A stretch of DNA of 38,997 nucleotides from Candidatus Magnetominusculus sp. LBB02 (GTDB taxonomy: Bacteria > Nitrospirota > Thermodesulfovibrionia > Thermodesulfovibrionales > Magnetobacteriaceae), in NCBI GenBank assembly GCA_022321325.1, contig JAKOEO010000006.1, positions 25,501 through 64,497 of the forward strand, written 5' to 3'. The position numbers were made by a program, and so were the translations under genes. Of the stretch, positions 26,353 through 36,004 are shown one piece after another. The notes beneath the pieces were generated by a model. That model searched no databases. It saw only the letters and a program-made list of their open reading frames with translations, and was not told the DNA's origin. Position 1 is the first letter of the stretch. Each line of letters begins with the position of its first letter.

Positions 26353-28214
26353 GGGACCTGCCCCCTTGCCGCCTCAAGCGTCTTGCGCACTGTCTCTGAG
26401 GCGGGATTTAGACGGGCGGCCTCTTCAAACTCTGCAACAGCCTCTTGCAGCCTGCCTGCCGTCTTTAGGGCCAGGCCCTTGTTAAAACGTAAGGTGGCGC
26501 TGTCAGGCTTCACCGCAACGCCGCGCGAAAACGCCTCAAGCGCCTCGTCCGGTTTGCCAAGTCCCATAAGGGCAATCCCCATATTATTCAGCACCTCGGT
26601 ATCCATGGGATGAGCAGCCAGCGAAATCCTAAAATATGAGACTGCCCCTGCATAGTCCTTTTCCTTGAGAGACACTATGCCGTAGCGCTTGTTCAAAACG
26701 GCCTCGCCGTCAAAGAACATGAGCGCCGAGGAGCGTGCGTAATATGTAATGGCCTGGTCATACTTGCCCTGCCTTGTGAGGGCCTCGCCCATGTTGTAGT
26801 TAAGTTCCGAACTGTCAGGCTTGATTTGAAGGCCCTTGTTTAAAAATTCCACCGCCTTGTCCGTTTGTTTGTCTTCAAAAAAGGCCATGGCGTAGTTGTT
26901 ATAGGCCATGTAATTTCCCTTGATAGTCTTAATAGAATGGCTAAACAGTGTATATGAGTCTTGCCAGTAGCCGATTTGAACCCACGTAACGGCGGCAAGC
27001 GATATGACAACTATGGCGGCTGCGATAGTCAGGCAATATCTTCTGAGACGATTCCCTGACATGACATCAGTGGCAGCCATCGCCATGATTATAGAAATCC
27101 CGATAATCGGCACATATGTATATCTGTCTGCAATTGCATCCCTGCCCGTCTGAACGAATCTTATTACCGGCAAGAGGACTATAAGATAGAAGCCCCATCC
27201 AAATAACACATACGGCTTGCTGCGCCTAAGACGTATGGCCGCTATGGTTACTATGACAAGCAGCAGTACTGATATAGATATTTTAAGCGCAGGCAGCGTC
27301 TCAGGATATGGATATGGAATGGCAAGGTCATAGGGAAGCGCCATCTTTCTGAGGTACTGGACATATGAAATTGCGGCTGTTGCAAGGCGTCGGCTAAGCG
27401 GCAGTTCGGTCAATGGCGCAACCGCAAATGACTTAACCTGAACTATATATGTTACCAGGGCCGAGGCCAGAGAAAGGGCAAACAGCGGCAATTTCTCTAT
27501 CACCGCGCGAATAAGTAATCGCATTACACCACGCGAAGAATTACTGCCGCCTTCTACCGCCGTAAATCTGTTTAGCGGCCAGAAATCCAAAAGCAAGAGC
27601 GTAATAGGAAATGTGACAAGCATCGGCTTTGCCGCTAGCCCCAGAGCAAGAGATAAACACACTGCGGTGTATCTGATAGAGCCCGGCCTTTCCCTATATC
27701 CAACATATGCCCATATCCCAATAAACCAAAACAACGTGCTTAACACATTTTTTCGTTCAGATACCCAGGCAACAGACTCAACCGCCAGAGGATGCACGGC
27801 AAACACAACCGCAACAAACGCACTCTGCCATGCGGTTAATGTCAGGCGGTTTAAGAGAAAAAATAACAGGACAGTGTTGATGATATGAATAATGAGGCTT
27901 GTCAGATGATGTCCCCGCGGGTTAAGTCCGAAAAGCTCAACATCTGTCATATGAGAAAGCCACGCCAGCGGGTGCCAGTTGAAAAAGAATGTAGTGCGCA
28001 TAGCCCACATCACGCTTTTAGAGGTCAGCCCCTGTTTGACGAAAGGGTTTTCGGTAACATACTGAGGGTCGTCAATATTGACAAATGAATTGTCTCTGAC
28101 AGTCCAGTAAACGCCAAAAGCGATGGCAGCCAAAAGAAGCGCGATACAAATATTTTTCCCGCGGGGACTCATAAGGTGATAGGTATTATAAGTAAAACAA
28201 CGGGCTATTTTCAA
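26349..28214 (-). CDS. polytopic DUF1736/TMTC-like membrane protein with C-terminal TPRs (paralog of the preceding gene; MSPRGK start at 28172 is an alternative)
   Basis: FVNIDDPQYVTENPFV, WHPLAWLSHMTDVELFGLNPRGHHL, HPLAVESVAWVSERKNVLSTLFW; TPR repeats; 4-bp overlap with its paralog. Confidence 0.85.
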   Translation of the reverse strand: MKIARCFTYNTYHLMSPRGKNICIALLLAAIAFGVYWTVRDNSFVNIDDPQYVTENPFVKQGLTSKSVMWAMRTTFFFNWHPLAWLSHMTDVELFGLNPRGHHLTSLIIHIINTVLLFFLLNRLTLTAWQSAFVAVVFAVHPLAVESVAWVSERKNVLSTLFWFIGIWAYVGYRERPGSIRYTAVCLSLALGLAAKPMLVTFPITLLLLDFWPLNRFTAVEGGSNSSRGVMRLLIRAVIEKLPLFALSLASALVTYIVQVKSFAVAPLTELPLSRRLATAAISYVQYLRKMALPYDLAIPYPYPETLPALKISISVLLLVIVTIAAIRLRRSKPYVLFGWGFYLIVLLPVIRFVQTGRDAIADRYTYVPIIGISIIMAMAATDVMSGNRLRRYCLTIAAAIVVISLAAVTWVQIGYWQDSYTLFSHSIKTIKGNYMAYNNYAMAFFEDKQTDKAVEFLNKGLQIKPDSSELNYNMGEALTRQGKYDQAITYYARSSALMFFDGEAVLNKRYGIVSLKEKDYAGAVSYFRISLAAHPMDTEVLNNMGIALMGLGKPDEALEAFSRGVAVKPDSATLRFNKGLALKTAGRLQEAVAEFEEAARLNPASETVRKTLEAARGQVP

Positions 28215-28327
28215 CGGGCGTTCATTGGGCTATAGGGAGACGTAACCCTGTGGCTATTCATCCTGAGAGCGGCATTCAATATACATCTGATGGTTTTCGA
28301 TAAATTCTCAAACAAAACGCAGTTATT

Positions 28328-30724
28328 TCAAGAATGAGTAAGAAAAGGCGACTGCTCAAGAGGCAGATCTATCGTTACCGATGTCCCCTTGCCAACTCTA
28401 CTTTCTATATTAATTTTACCATTATGGCGTTTTATTATCCCGGCAACTATGGATAGTCCCAATCCCTTTCCTGAACCCACTTCTCTTGTTGTGAAAAAAG
28501 GAGTGAAAGCGCGCTTCAATGTTTCTTCGGACATGCCTATTCCATCATCACATATCTTGATTTGTATTGCTTCGCCATGCACCTCATCTATAGGACACAT
28601 ATGCAAAGTGGTTATTATTATGTTACCGATATTCTTAGTAGATTGGATGGCGTTGTCCAGTATGTGATAGAAACACTGGTTTATTGACCTTGGTTCACAA
28701 CTATATGGCGGCAGCTCCGAATATTTTGTGACGACATTCACTTTACAAGTCTCAGTTATCAGTATTGACAATGTCTCATCAATACACTTGTTAATGTCAA
28801 CATCCATAATTTCTGCTCTGTTGAGATGAGAAAATTGCTTTAACCCATTGACGACCTCCGCAATCCTCTCGATGCCCCTGTTGGACGAATTGATTTTATT
28901 ATTCATCATAGAAACCATATCAAGTATCTTGTCTTTTGGAATTGCTTCTATTTGTTTCTCCGATAAGGACTCTGGTGTGGGAGATATCTGAGAATGCCTT
29001 ATAAAGGATTCAATTTTGACAAGATATTTATTAAATGTGCTTATAGAGGATTTGATGAACGATAAGGGATTGTTGATCTCATGCGATATTCCCGCCGCCA
29101 GGGTGGTAACGCTTTCCGCCCTGTCCATCTCCAAAATCCTTATTTCATTGTTGAGTTGAATTAGTCCGGCAAGAACGTGCGCGATACTCATTAATAATTC
29201 CTCATCTGCATCATTGCGTTCATTTCCTGCTTTTATATAGATACTCATTACTCCCAGTAATCCGGTAGATGACATGATAGGTACGCAGTAATGTACATGC
29301 CCTGTAGGGTCTTCAGGTGTGCTTGTATTCTTGACTTCGTTACAATCCGATGACAATACTACCTTTTTAGTGGATGACAACCAGCACAAGCATTTAGCAT
29401 AGGGTAGATTATGGCACATAGATGCCATTCCCTTACTAAAACCATGACACGCTGCCATTTGAAGCGTCTTAGTCTTTTCGCCACAAATAAATATACAACC
29501 TTTCGATTGGTATGAAGTATGCGAAAAAATAAATAGAGCATCCAATATCATTCGCAGTTTTTCTTTAAATGAATCATGCGACAACGATATTAAAAGTGCT
29601 ATTTTTATTATTTTATCATCCTTTGTAATCTTATCTGATATTTCCTTTTGCCTTAATAAATCATTATTGCTTTCTTGCATTTGCGCAATGGCCTTTGAAA
29701 GTTCACTTGTACGTACCTGGACTAAAACTTCCAGGTCGTCTTTTGCCCTGCGTATCTGCTCTTGCGCTTCCTTACGTTCAGTTATGTCTCTTATAATGCC
29801 CGTGAAATAATCATCTTCCTTTGCTTTCCACTTAGCCAGGGATAGTTCCACAGGGAATTCCTCGCCATTTCTCCTTAATCCTGACATCTCAAACGTTTTT
29901 CCGATCAAATCTGAATGCCCTGTTTGGGTCACTCTTTTTACGCCTTCTATGTGTCTCTGCCTATATCTTTCAGGAATTATTATTGATATATCCTTGTTCA
30001 ATGCCTCAGGTTCAGAGTAGCCGAATATCTTCTCTGATGCCTTATTCCAATAGATTATCTTTTGACTGCCGTCTATTGTTATAATGGCGTCTGCGGCTGT
30101 GTCCACTATAGATTGTAGTTTCATCTCATGGATTTCAAGTAACTCTCTGGCTCTGCTATTGCGTAACGCTATTGCAGCATATTTACCAAAGGCTAACGCT
30201 AAATTAGCGTCTCTATCGGTAAAATCCCCTTGTTTATTGGCTAAACCTATTAAACCGACAGCCTTTTCGTCCAAAATCAGAGGAGAAAACATAACATTGT
30301 TAAGTTGAACATGGCCATCAGGCATGAAATCCATCCATGCACTGTTACCAAAATCGTTATCGTATACCGCCTTGCCAGTTCTATATGAGACCTCACGTAA
30401 TCCTCTTATCGGCATTGGCAAGTCCGGATCCACTGTACAAGGCATTCCCCCTGCCTCTAAAAACAGAACTTCGTTTTCAGAGCCATCAGGCGTTAGCAGC
30501 GCTACATAGCCTGCCGTGGCCCCTATAATATCCTTACAAGCGTCAAATATCTTTCTTGCCGACTCTGCAAAATCTTTATACTCTAAAACCGCCTGCGTAC
30601 CTTTTAACAGAGCTGCAGTCTCAGCCTCTGCCCGCTGACGTTCCGTTTTCTCTGTCTTCAGTTGCTCATTTGCTTTGTTTAACTCTTCTAAGAGTTCATT
30701 TATTCTCTTATCTCGTGTTTCCAA
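28328..30724 (-). CDS. GAF-PAS-GAF sensor histidine kinase (TTG start 30724 preferred over GTG 30733)
   Basis: GAF-like segments, PAS IVDTAADAIITIDGSQKIIYWNKASEKIFGYSEPE, H-box LAAGISHEINNPLSFI, G-box GSGKGLGLSIVAGIIKRHNGKI. AAGGAG lies 8 nt upstream of TTG 30724 but directly abuts GTG 30733. Confidence 0.92.
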   Translation of the reverse strand: METRDKRINELLEELNKANEQLKTEKTERQRAEAETAALLKGTQAVLEYKDFAESARKIFDACKDIIGATAGYVALLTPDGSENEVLFLEAGGMPCTVDPDLPMPIRGLREVSYRTGKAVYDNDFGNSAWMDFMPDGHVQLNNVMFSPLILDEKAVGLIGLANKQGDFTDRDANLALAFGKYAAIALRNSRARELLEIHEMKLQSIVDTAADAIITIDGSQKIIYWNKASEKIFGYSEPEALNKDISIIIPERYRQRHIEGVKRVTQTGHSDLIGKTFEMSGLRRNGEEFPVELSLAKWKAKEDDYFTGIIRDITERKEAQEQIRRAKDDLEVLVQVRTSELSKAIAQMQESNNDLLRQKEISDKITKDDKIIKIALLISLSHDSFKEKLRMILDALFIFSHTSYQSKGCIFICGEKTKTLQMAACHGFSKGMASMCHNLPYAKCLCWLSSTKKVVLSSDCNEVKNTSTPEDPTGHVHYCVPIMSSTGLLGVMSIYIKAGNERNDADEELLMSIAHVLAGLIQLNNEIRILEMDRAESVTTLAAGISHEINNPLSFIKSSISTFNKYLVKIESFIRHSQISPTPESLSEKQIEAIPKDKILDMVSMMNNKINSSNRGIERIAEVVNGLKQFSHLNRAEIMDVDINKCIDETLSILITETCKVNVVTKYSELPPYSCEPRSINQCFYHILDNAIQSTKNIGNIIITTLHMCPIDEVHGEAIQIKICDDGIGMSEETLKRAFTPFFTTREVGSGKGLGLSIVAGIIKRHNGKINIESRVGKGTSVTIDLPLEQSPFLTHS

Positions 30725-30876
30725 CGTTACCACTCCTTTTAGGCAATGTTGTCATAACGCCATGACATTGCCAGCCTCACTGTGACATGGTTTAATTCTA
30801 TCTTATCTGCTAATATGTTGTAAATGGCGTTATCGTAAATAGTTGTAACTTATGTCACAAGCTCGCCGTTTTGGCG

Positions 30877-33267
30877 TTACAGCCGCTTCTTCTTTAGCCG
30901 CAGCGAATTGCTTACTACGCTTACAGAACTAAAGGCCATCGCCAATGAGGCTATCATTGGGTTTAACGACGGGCCTCCAAATAGCGTCAATACCCCGGCG
31001 GCAACTGGTATCCCTACAATGTTATAGAAAAACGCCCAGAACAGGTTTTCCTTTATCGTCCCGATTGTAAGCCTCGACAGCTTAATCGCGTCAGCCACTG
31101 CCATCAGATCACCCTTGACCAGCGTTATATCCGCCGCCTCCATCGCAATGTCCATTCCCGTCCCAAGCGCTATCCCCACGTCGGCCTCGGCAAGGGCAGG
31201 GGCGTCGTTTATGCCGTCTCCTACCATCGCCGTTATCTTGTTTTCGCTTTTCAGTTTTTTGATTATCGCGAGCTTCTCGTTTGGCAGGAGCTGCGCATAG
31301 ACCTTATCAATTCCAGCCTCGCGCGCTATCGCCTCCGCCGCATGGCGGTTGTCGCCCGTAAGCATTATGGTCTCTATCCCCATTGATTTAAGCTTCGCAA
31401 CCGCCGCCTTCGCCTGCCCCTTTATCGCGTCAGATATGGAAAAGGCCGCCTGTAATTTTCTATCTATCGCAAGGTAAACCGTCGTGCCAACATTGTCTTT
31501 CTCTTCGACATTAATGCCCTCGTCACGGAGAAATCTGGCACTTCCTACAATTATATCGCTGCCTTTGTACTGCCCCTTAACGCCGCCTCCCGTTATGGAG
31601 ACAAATGAGTCAAGCTCAAAGAGCGCTATGCCATGAGCCGCCGCCACAATTGACCTGGCTATTGGGTGGGCAGAGTTGTTCTCTGCCGAGGCGGCTGTCC
31701 TTAGAGCCTCTTGCTCGCTCAAGCTGCCGTTTAATAGCTCAATGCCGGTAAGCGCCGGCCTTCCCTCTGTCAGCGTTCCGGTCTTGTCCAGGGCTACGAC
31801 CTGTATTTTGTGCGCGGTCTCAAGGGCCTCAGCGCCTTTTATCAGGATTCCCCTCTGCGCCCCTTTTCCAGTGCCGACCATGACCGCTGTCGGCGTTGCC
31901 AATCCCAACGCGCATGGACACGCGATTATCAGGACGGCGATAAAACTCATCATAGCGCGGTTGAACGAGGGTGCCGCACCCAAGAAATACCACAATAAAA
32001 ACGTGAGTGACGCAATTGCCATAACCACCGGCACAAACACCGAGGCCGCCCTATCGGCAAGCCTTTGAATGGGTGCCTTCGTAGCCTGCGCCTCTTCGAT
32101 AAGCCGTATGATTGACCCAAGCATGGAGGCCTTGCCGATGCGCGAGGCCGTCATCTTAAAAGCCCCATATAAATTCACCGTCCCGCCATAGACAATATCG
32201 CCCTTTGCCTTGTCAACCGGTATGCCTTCGCCAGTAATCGTTGACTCATCCACACTTGAGTTTCCCTCAATTAAAGTCCCGTCAACGGGAATGCGCTCCC
32301 CCGGGCGCACTATCACAATGTCCCCAACCGCTACGTCATCAATAGCGACGGCGGTCTCAACGTTGTCTCTAAGAATTGAGGCGGTCTTTGCCTGCAGGCC
32401 GATGAGCTTTTTTATCGCCTCCGAGGTCTGCCCCTTTGCCCGCAGCTCAAGCAGCCGTCCAAACAGTATCAGCGTTATGATAACCGCCGATGTGTCAAAG
32501 TACAAATGAGGCGCCATCCCGTCGTGCGTAACCCTGTCAGGGAAAAACACGGCAAATGCGCTATAGAAAAATGCCGCAGACGTACCCACGACAACCAGCG
32601 TGTTCATATTGGTTGACAGATGTCTAATGGCGGCAATTGCCGCACGGTAAAATCTCATCCCCGCAATAAACTGAACGGGTGCTGCAAGGGCAAAAAGCGC
32701 ATATGGATTTGACAGTATTGGGATATCAACCATCGAGGCGGCCATGATTATGGCTGACATAACGGCGCTGCCTATGAAAGTCCTCTTGAGTGAGGCATAT
32801 TGCCTCTGTCTTTCATGCCTTTCAGTATCTTTGACAATCTCATCGGCGGCCTTTGCCTTATAGCCTGCTGCGTTTACCGCCCTGATTATCTCGTCAAGGC
32901 CGGTAATCGTGGGGATATATTCAACCGTTGCGGTTTCTGTGGCAAGATTTACAGAGGCCGCGGTAACGCCGCTTACGGCGCTGATTGCGCCCTCGACTGC
33001 GGCCACACACGCGGCACAGCTCATATCTGAGACTGAGATTGTCGCCTTCGTGGTTAACACCCCGTAGCCCTCTTCTTTAATCAAATTTACGATAGCGTTA
33101 ATATCGGCAGGGCTGCCAGAAGTCGTAACGATGGCCTTTTCAGAGGCGAAGTTGACCGATGCCGCGGTCACTGAGGCGTTTTTTCGTATAGCCTTCTCAA
33201 CCGACTGTGCGCAGACGGCACATGTCATGCCGGTTACGGGTATTGTTATGTGCGTATCATCTTTCAT
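30877..33267 (-). CDS. copA: heavy-metal (Cu+) translocating P1B-type ATPase with two HMA domains
   Basis: [10 protein letters not shown] and [63 protein letters not shown]. Confidence 0.95.
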   Translation of the reverse strand: MKDDTHITIPVTGMTCAVCAQSVEKAIRKNASVTAASVNFASEKAIVTTSGSPADINAIVNLIKEEGYGVLTTKATISVSDMSCAACVAAVEGAISAVSGVTAASVNLATETATVEYIPTITGLDEIIRAVNAAGYKAKAADEIVKDTERHERQRQYASLKRTFIGSAVMSAIIMAASMVDIPILSNPYALFALAAPVQFIAGMRFYRAAIAAIRHLSTNMNTLVVVGTSAAFFYSAFAVFFPDRVTHDGMAPHLYFDTSAVIITLILFGRLLELRAKGQTSEAIKKLIGLQAKTASILRDNVETAVAIDDVAVGDIVIVRPGERIPVDGTLIEGNSSVDESTITGEGIPVDKAKGDIVYGGTVNLYGAFKMTASRIGKASMLGSIIRLIEEAQATKAPIQRLADRAASVFVPVVMAIASLTFLLWYFLGAAPSFNRAMMSFIAVLIIACPCALGLATPTAVMVGTGKGAQRGILIKGAEALETAHKIQVVALDKTGTLTEGRPALTGIELLNGSLSEQEALRTAASAENNSAHPIARSIVAAAHGIALFELDSFVSITGGGVKGQYKGSDIIVGSARFLRDEGINVEEKDNVGTTVYLAIDRKLQAAFSISDAIKGQAKAAVAKLKSMGIETIMLTGDNRHAAEAIAREAGIDKVYAQLLPNEKLAIIKKLKSENKITAMVGDGINDAPALAEADVGIALGTGMDIAMEAADITLVKGDLMAVADAIKLSRLTIGTIKENLFWAFFYNIVGIPVAAGVLTLFGGPSLNPMIASLAMAFSSVSVVSNSLRLKKKRL

Positions 33268-33408
33268 AGCGCTCCATTAAAAAATTTTGCTTGCAAAAAT
33301 AGTAATATTAGTTTATCATAAATAGCCGTTAAGATAAATACGCCGTAAAATAATAATTACAACGGGTGCGTTTGGCACTCAATCAAACTGTTGCAGGAGG
33401 AGTATAAG

Positions 33409-33594
33409 ATGAAGGTTCCATATGTAGAGACTGACCTTTGTACGGGATGTGAGACATGCGTATCCCTTTGTCCTGAAGTATTTGTAATGCAGGGAGACCA
33501 TGCCTTTGTGGCCTCGCCAGATAAGTGCAATACGTGCGACGTTCAGGAAGCCATAGACACATGTCCGGTAGAAGCCATTAAGTGGGCAAGCTAA
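33409..33594 (+). CDS. 4Fe-4S ferredoxin
   Basis: VETDLCTGCETCVSLCPEVF and CDVQEAIDTCPVEAI; AGGAGG RBS before ATG 33409. Confidence 0.93.
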   Translation: MKVPYVETDLCTGCETCVSLCPEVFVMQGDHAFVASPDKCNTCDVQEAIDTCPVEAIKWAS

Positions 33595-33605
33595 GATAAC
33601 AACTG

Positions 33606-33632
33606 AGGGCTGCCCTTGCTGGGGGCAGCCCT
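33606..33632 (+). terminator. Rho-independent terminator after ferredoxin gene
   Basis: AGGGCTGCCC-loop-GGGCAGCCCT followed by TTCCT; short T-tract. Confidence 0.65.
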
Positions 33633-33772
33633 TTCCTACGCTCCTACAGTCTTCTGATGATATCGTTTTTTTATCATCGCCAGTGTACCAAAATGCCGTT
33701 GTTTCGGGTTACTTTCCAGATGGAATAGCAGTTGACTTCCGTTTATAGGTTGTGGTATTTTCTATCCGTTAG

Positions 33773-34306
33773 ATGGCAATAGATAAAGAGAAGAAGAGTG
33801 TCCTTGCGCGTTTTATCATAGTCTATATAGTGCTGATGTTTGTTTTTTTTAATTTGGCAAACCTGAACTTCTTCGAGCGGTTGTTAGACATAAAAGGCGG
33901 GTATTCTAAGGCTATTGTCATCCTCTTGTCTAAGATTCTTAAAATCTTTGGGATAAGCTCTTCATACTACCGGCTTGATGATGGTACGGTTATAAACCTT
34001 CCCACGATTTCTCTCAATGTAAAGTTTGGCTGTAACGGGCTTGAGGCGGTGATTATGTACGTCTTTGCCGTTGTGTCTTTTCCCGCGGCGTGGCTAAACA
34101 AGCTCAAGGCAATTGCCGCAGGTTTTGTTGTTATACAAATACTTAATATTATCAGGCTCTTAGCGCTTGTATTTGTCTCTATCCATTATAAGGGTTTGTT
34201 CTTTTACTTCCACACATATTTCTCTCAGAGCGTTATGATAGTGGTATCGCTTGCCATGTTTGTTATTTATGTCAGAAGATATGCGGCAGAGGAGAAATCG
34301 GCATAG
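33773..34306 (+). CDS. xrtH: exosortase/archaeosortase-family transpeptidase, exosortase H-like
   Basis: LNVKFGCNGLEAVIMYVFAVVSFPAAWLNKLKAIAAGFVVIQILNIIRLLALV...FYFHTYFSQ: catalytic C, R and H positions in the exosortase arrangement. Confidence 0.82.
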   Translation: MAIDKEKKSVLARFIIVYIVLMFVFFNLANLNFFERLLDIKGGYSKAIVILLSKILKIFGISSSYYRLDDGTVINLPTISLNVKFGCNGLEAVIMYVFAVVSFPAAWLNKLKAIAAGFVVIQILNIIRLLALVFVSIHYKGLFFYFHTYFSQSVMIVVSLAMFVIYVRRYAAEEKSA

Positions 34307-34845
34307 GGCGGGCAACTGCTATATTTATTGTTTCCTATCTGGTATGTTTCGCTATGTGGCTGCCAATAAAGGACTACTACGCCGCTCTGCTGGTTTATGT
34401 CTCTGCGCCTGCCGCGGCCATGACTAAGGGCGCATCTTTTGATATGATGGAGCGCCTTGACGGCGCGATACGCGTTAAACTTACTCTCAAAAAATACATG
34501 GCGCCATGCACCATCACAATTGCAACCTCGCGTTATACATTTAATTTCCCGCTAAGCCTTGCAATAACCGCCGTGCTTTTAACCCGCATTGACAATAAAA
34601 GAAAGGCCATTGCCGCCGTCCTCGCTGTGCTGCTTTGCGTCCATTTATTATATCTCTATAGTTTAGAGACGCTTGCATTGACCCGTACCTTATATGAAAA
34701 AAACCTGCGCGACGTAGGATTCATAGAGATGAATGTCCACATGCTGTTGTATAACTTCACAGATGAGCTTCTGCTGAGGTTAGAGCCGTTTATCATGGGC
34801 TTTGTCCTTTATTTCAAGTTTATGGGAAAAAATGAGGGAGGGTAG
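34303..34845 (+). CDS. exosortase-associated membrane protein; true start uncertain (only canonical ATG is 34354)
   Basis: Directly downstream of the exosortase-like gene, polytopic. Open frame GRATAIFIVSYLVCFA precedes ATG 34354 and completes TM1. Confidence 0.6.
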   Translation: MGRATAIFIVSYLVCFAMWLPIKDYYAALLVYVSAPAAAMTKGASFDMMERLDGAIRVKLTLKKYMAPCTITIATSRYTFNFPLSLAITAVLLTRIDNKRKAIAAVLAVLLCVHLLYLYSLETLALTRTLYEKNLRDVGFIEMNVHMLLYNFTDELLLRLEPFIMGFVLYFKFMGKNEGG

Positions 34846-34877
34846 GGCGGCAGTGACTAAAAAGACGGTTTTATCGC

Positions 34878-34907
34878 TTGACAAACGCCATTAAAATATG
34901 ACTTAAT
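34878..34907 (+). promoter_or_regulatory. possible promoter for tRNA-Val
   Basis: TTGACA (34878-34883), 18-nt spacer, CTTAAT (34902-34907). Confidence 0.4.
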
Positions 34908-34921
34908 AGTTACTGCGACGT

Positions 34922-34997
34922 GGGCGGGTAGCTCAGTTGGGAGAGCACAGCCCTTACAAGGCTGGGGTCACAGGTTCGAGCCCTGTTCCGCCTACCA
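34922..34997 (+). tRNA. tRNA-Val (anticodon TAC), CCA encoded
   Basis: GGGCGGGTAGCTCAGTTGGGAGAGCACAGCCCTTACAAGGCTGGGGTCACAGGTTCGAGCCCTGTTCCGCCTACCA; anticodon loop CTTACAA, TTCGAGC T-loop, full cloverleaf. Confidence 0.97.
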
Positions 34998-35003
34998 TTT
35001 CCA

Positions 35004-35042
35004 CGCCGCCCCATCAGCGCCGCCCCCATCAACGCCGCCCCC
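35004..35042. repeat. approx. 14-nt repeats CGCCGCCCCCATCA
   Basis: Copies at 35004, 35018 and 35033 (last partial), right after the tRNA. Confidence 0.85.
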
Positions 35043-35076
35043 GGCAGCATAAATGTCTTATCTCGTTTGCGCAGAT

Positions 35077-35967
35077 TCATTGCATAATCCTAAACGGCAC
35101 TGGTATAAACGTTAAGATAAATATGGCAAGGGCAGCCGCCGCCACCTTCTTTCTCGATGCCTCTAACTCTATCTCGCTATAAATTACCGGCGGGTGTCTT
35201 AACCCTAAAATAGTCATCAATGCCGCCCAGAACAGCCAGCCATTCCAAAACTCCATTCCCATTAAGGCAAGGCATAAGACAAGTACCCTTGAAATCCAGA
35301 AATGCCTCTTACCTGTAACGGCGTACATGATATGCCCGCCGTCAAGCTGACCAATAGGCAGAAGGTTTAGCGATGTGACAAAAAAACCTATCCAACCGGC
35401 AAACGCAACCGAACTCAATATTACGTCCTGCCCCTCATGAGGACTTCCCACTATGAGCTTTGCCAGAAATGAAAATAACAGGCTATCCCCTAAGACCATC
35501 CCCGCCTGAGCGTCAGCAACTCCAATCCTTGAGTAGAACAGCCCGCCTACAACCGCTATAAACGAGACGACAAAACCGGCAATCGGCCCCGATGCCCCTA
35601 TGTCTGTAAGCGCAGTACGCGTGAGAATAGGAGATTTCATCTTGATAAACGCCCCAAACGTCCCAATTGGCGAAAGCGGGGCAGGGATAAAATATGGCAG
35701 CGTAGCCAGCGTGCGATGCCTTATTGACGCATAGTAGTGGGCCAACTCATGCGTCATCAAAATTGTCAGGAGCGTCAGCGAAAACGGCAGCCCCTCGTAA
35801 AACCGCCCTGGCTCCTCAAATGGATTAATCCCCTTTTGCATCATCCCGGCAAAGAGCGTAGTCAACATAGTTGCAATGAATAAGACCACTTGAAGAGGCG
35901 TAAGCCCCTGCAAAGGGCTACCTTGCTGCTCGGCGCTATTATATGTAACGTCAGTCTCTTCTGGCAT
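35077..35967 (-). CDS. site-2 protease family (M50) intramembrane metalloprotease
   Basis: LMTHELAHYYAS (HExxH) and LNLLPIGQLDGGH. Confidence 0.92.
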   Translation of the reverse strand: MPEETDVTYNSAEQQGSPLQGLTPLQVVLFIATMLTTLFAGMMQKGINPFEEPGRFYEGLPFSLTLLTILMTHELAHYYASIRHRTLATLPYFIPAPLSPIGTFGAFIKMKSPILTRTALTDIGASGPIAGFVVSFIAVVGGLFYSRIGVADAQAGMVLGDSLLFSFLAKLIVGSPHEGQDVILSSVAFAGWIGFFVTSLNLLPIGQLDGGHIMYAVTGKRHFWISRVLVLCLALMGMEFWNGWLFWAALMTILGLRHPPVIYSEIELEASRKKVAAAALAIFILTFIPVPFRIMQ

Positions 35968-36004
35968 AACTGGTTAATTTTAACATTAATCGCACGGCGC
36001 GGGT

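Noticed and set aside
31676-32068. 130-aa plus-strand ORF in copA
   Set aside because: Shadow ORF antisense to a clearly conserved P-type ATPase.
34937-35182. 81-aa plus-strand ORF
   Set aside because: Overlaps tRNA-Val and GC-rich repeats, then antisense to the M50 protease gene.
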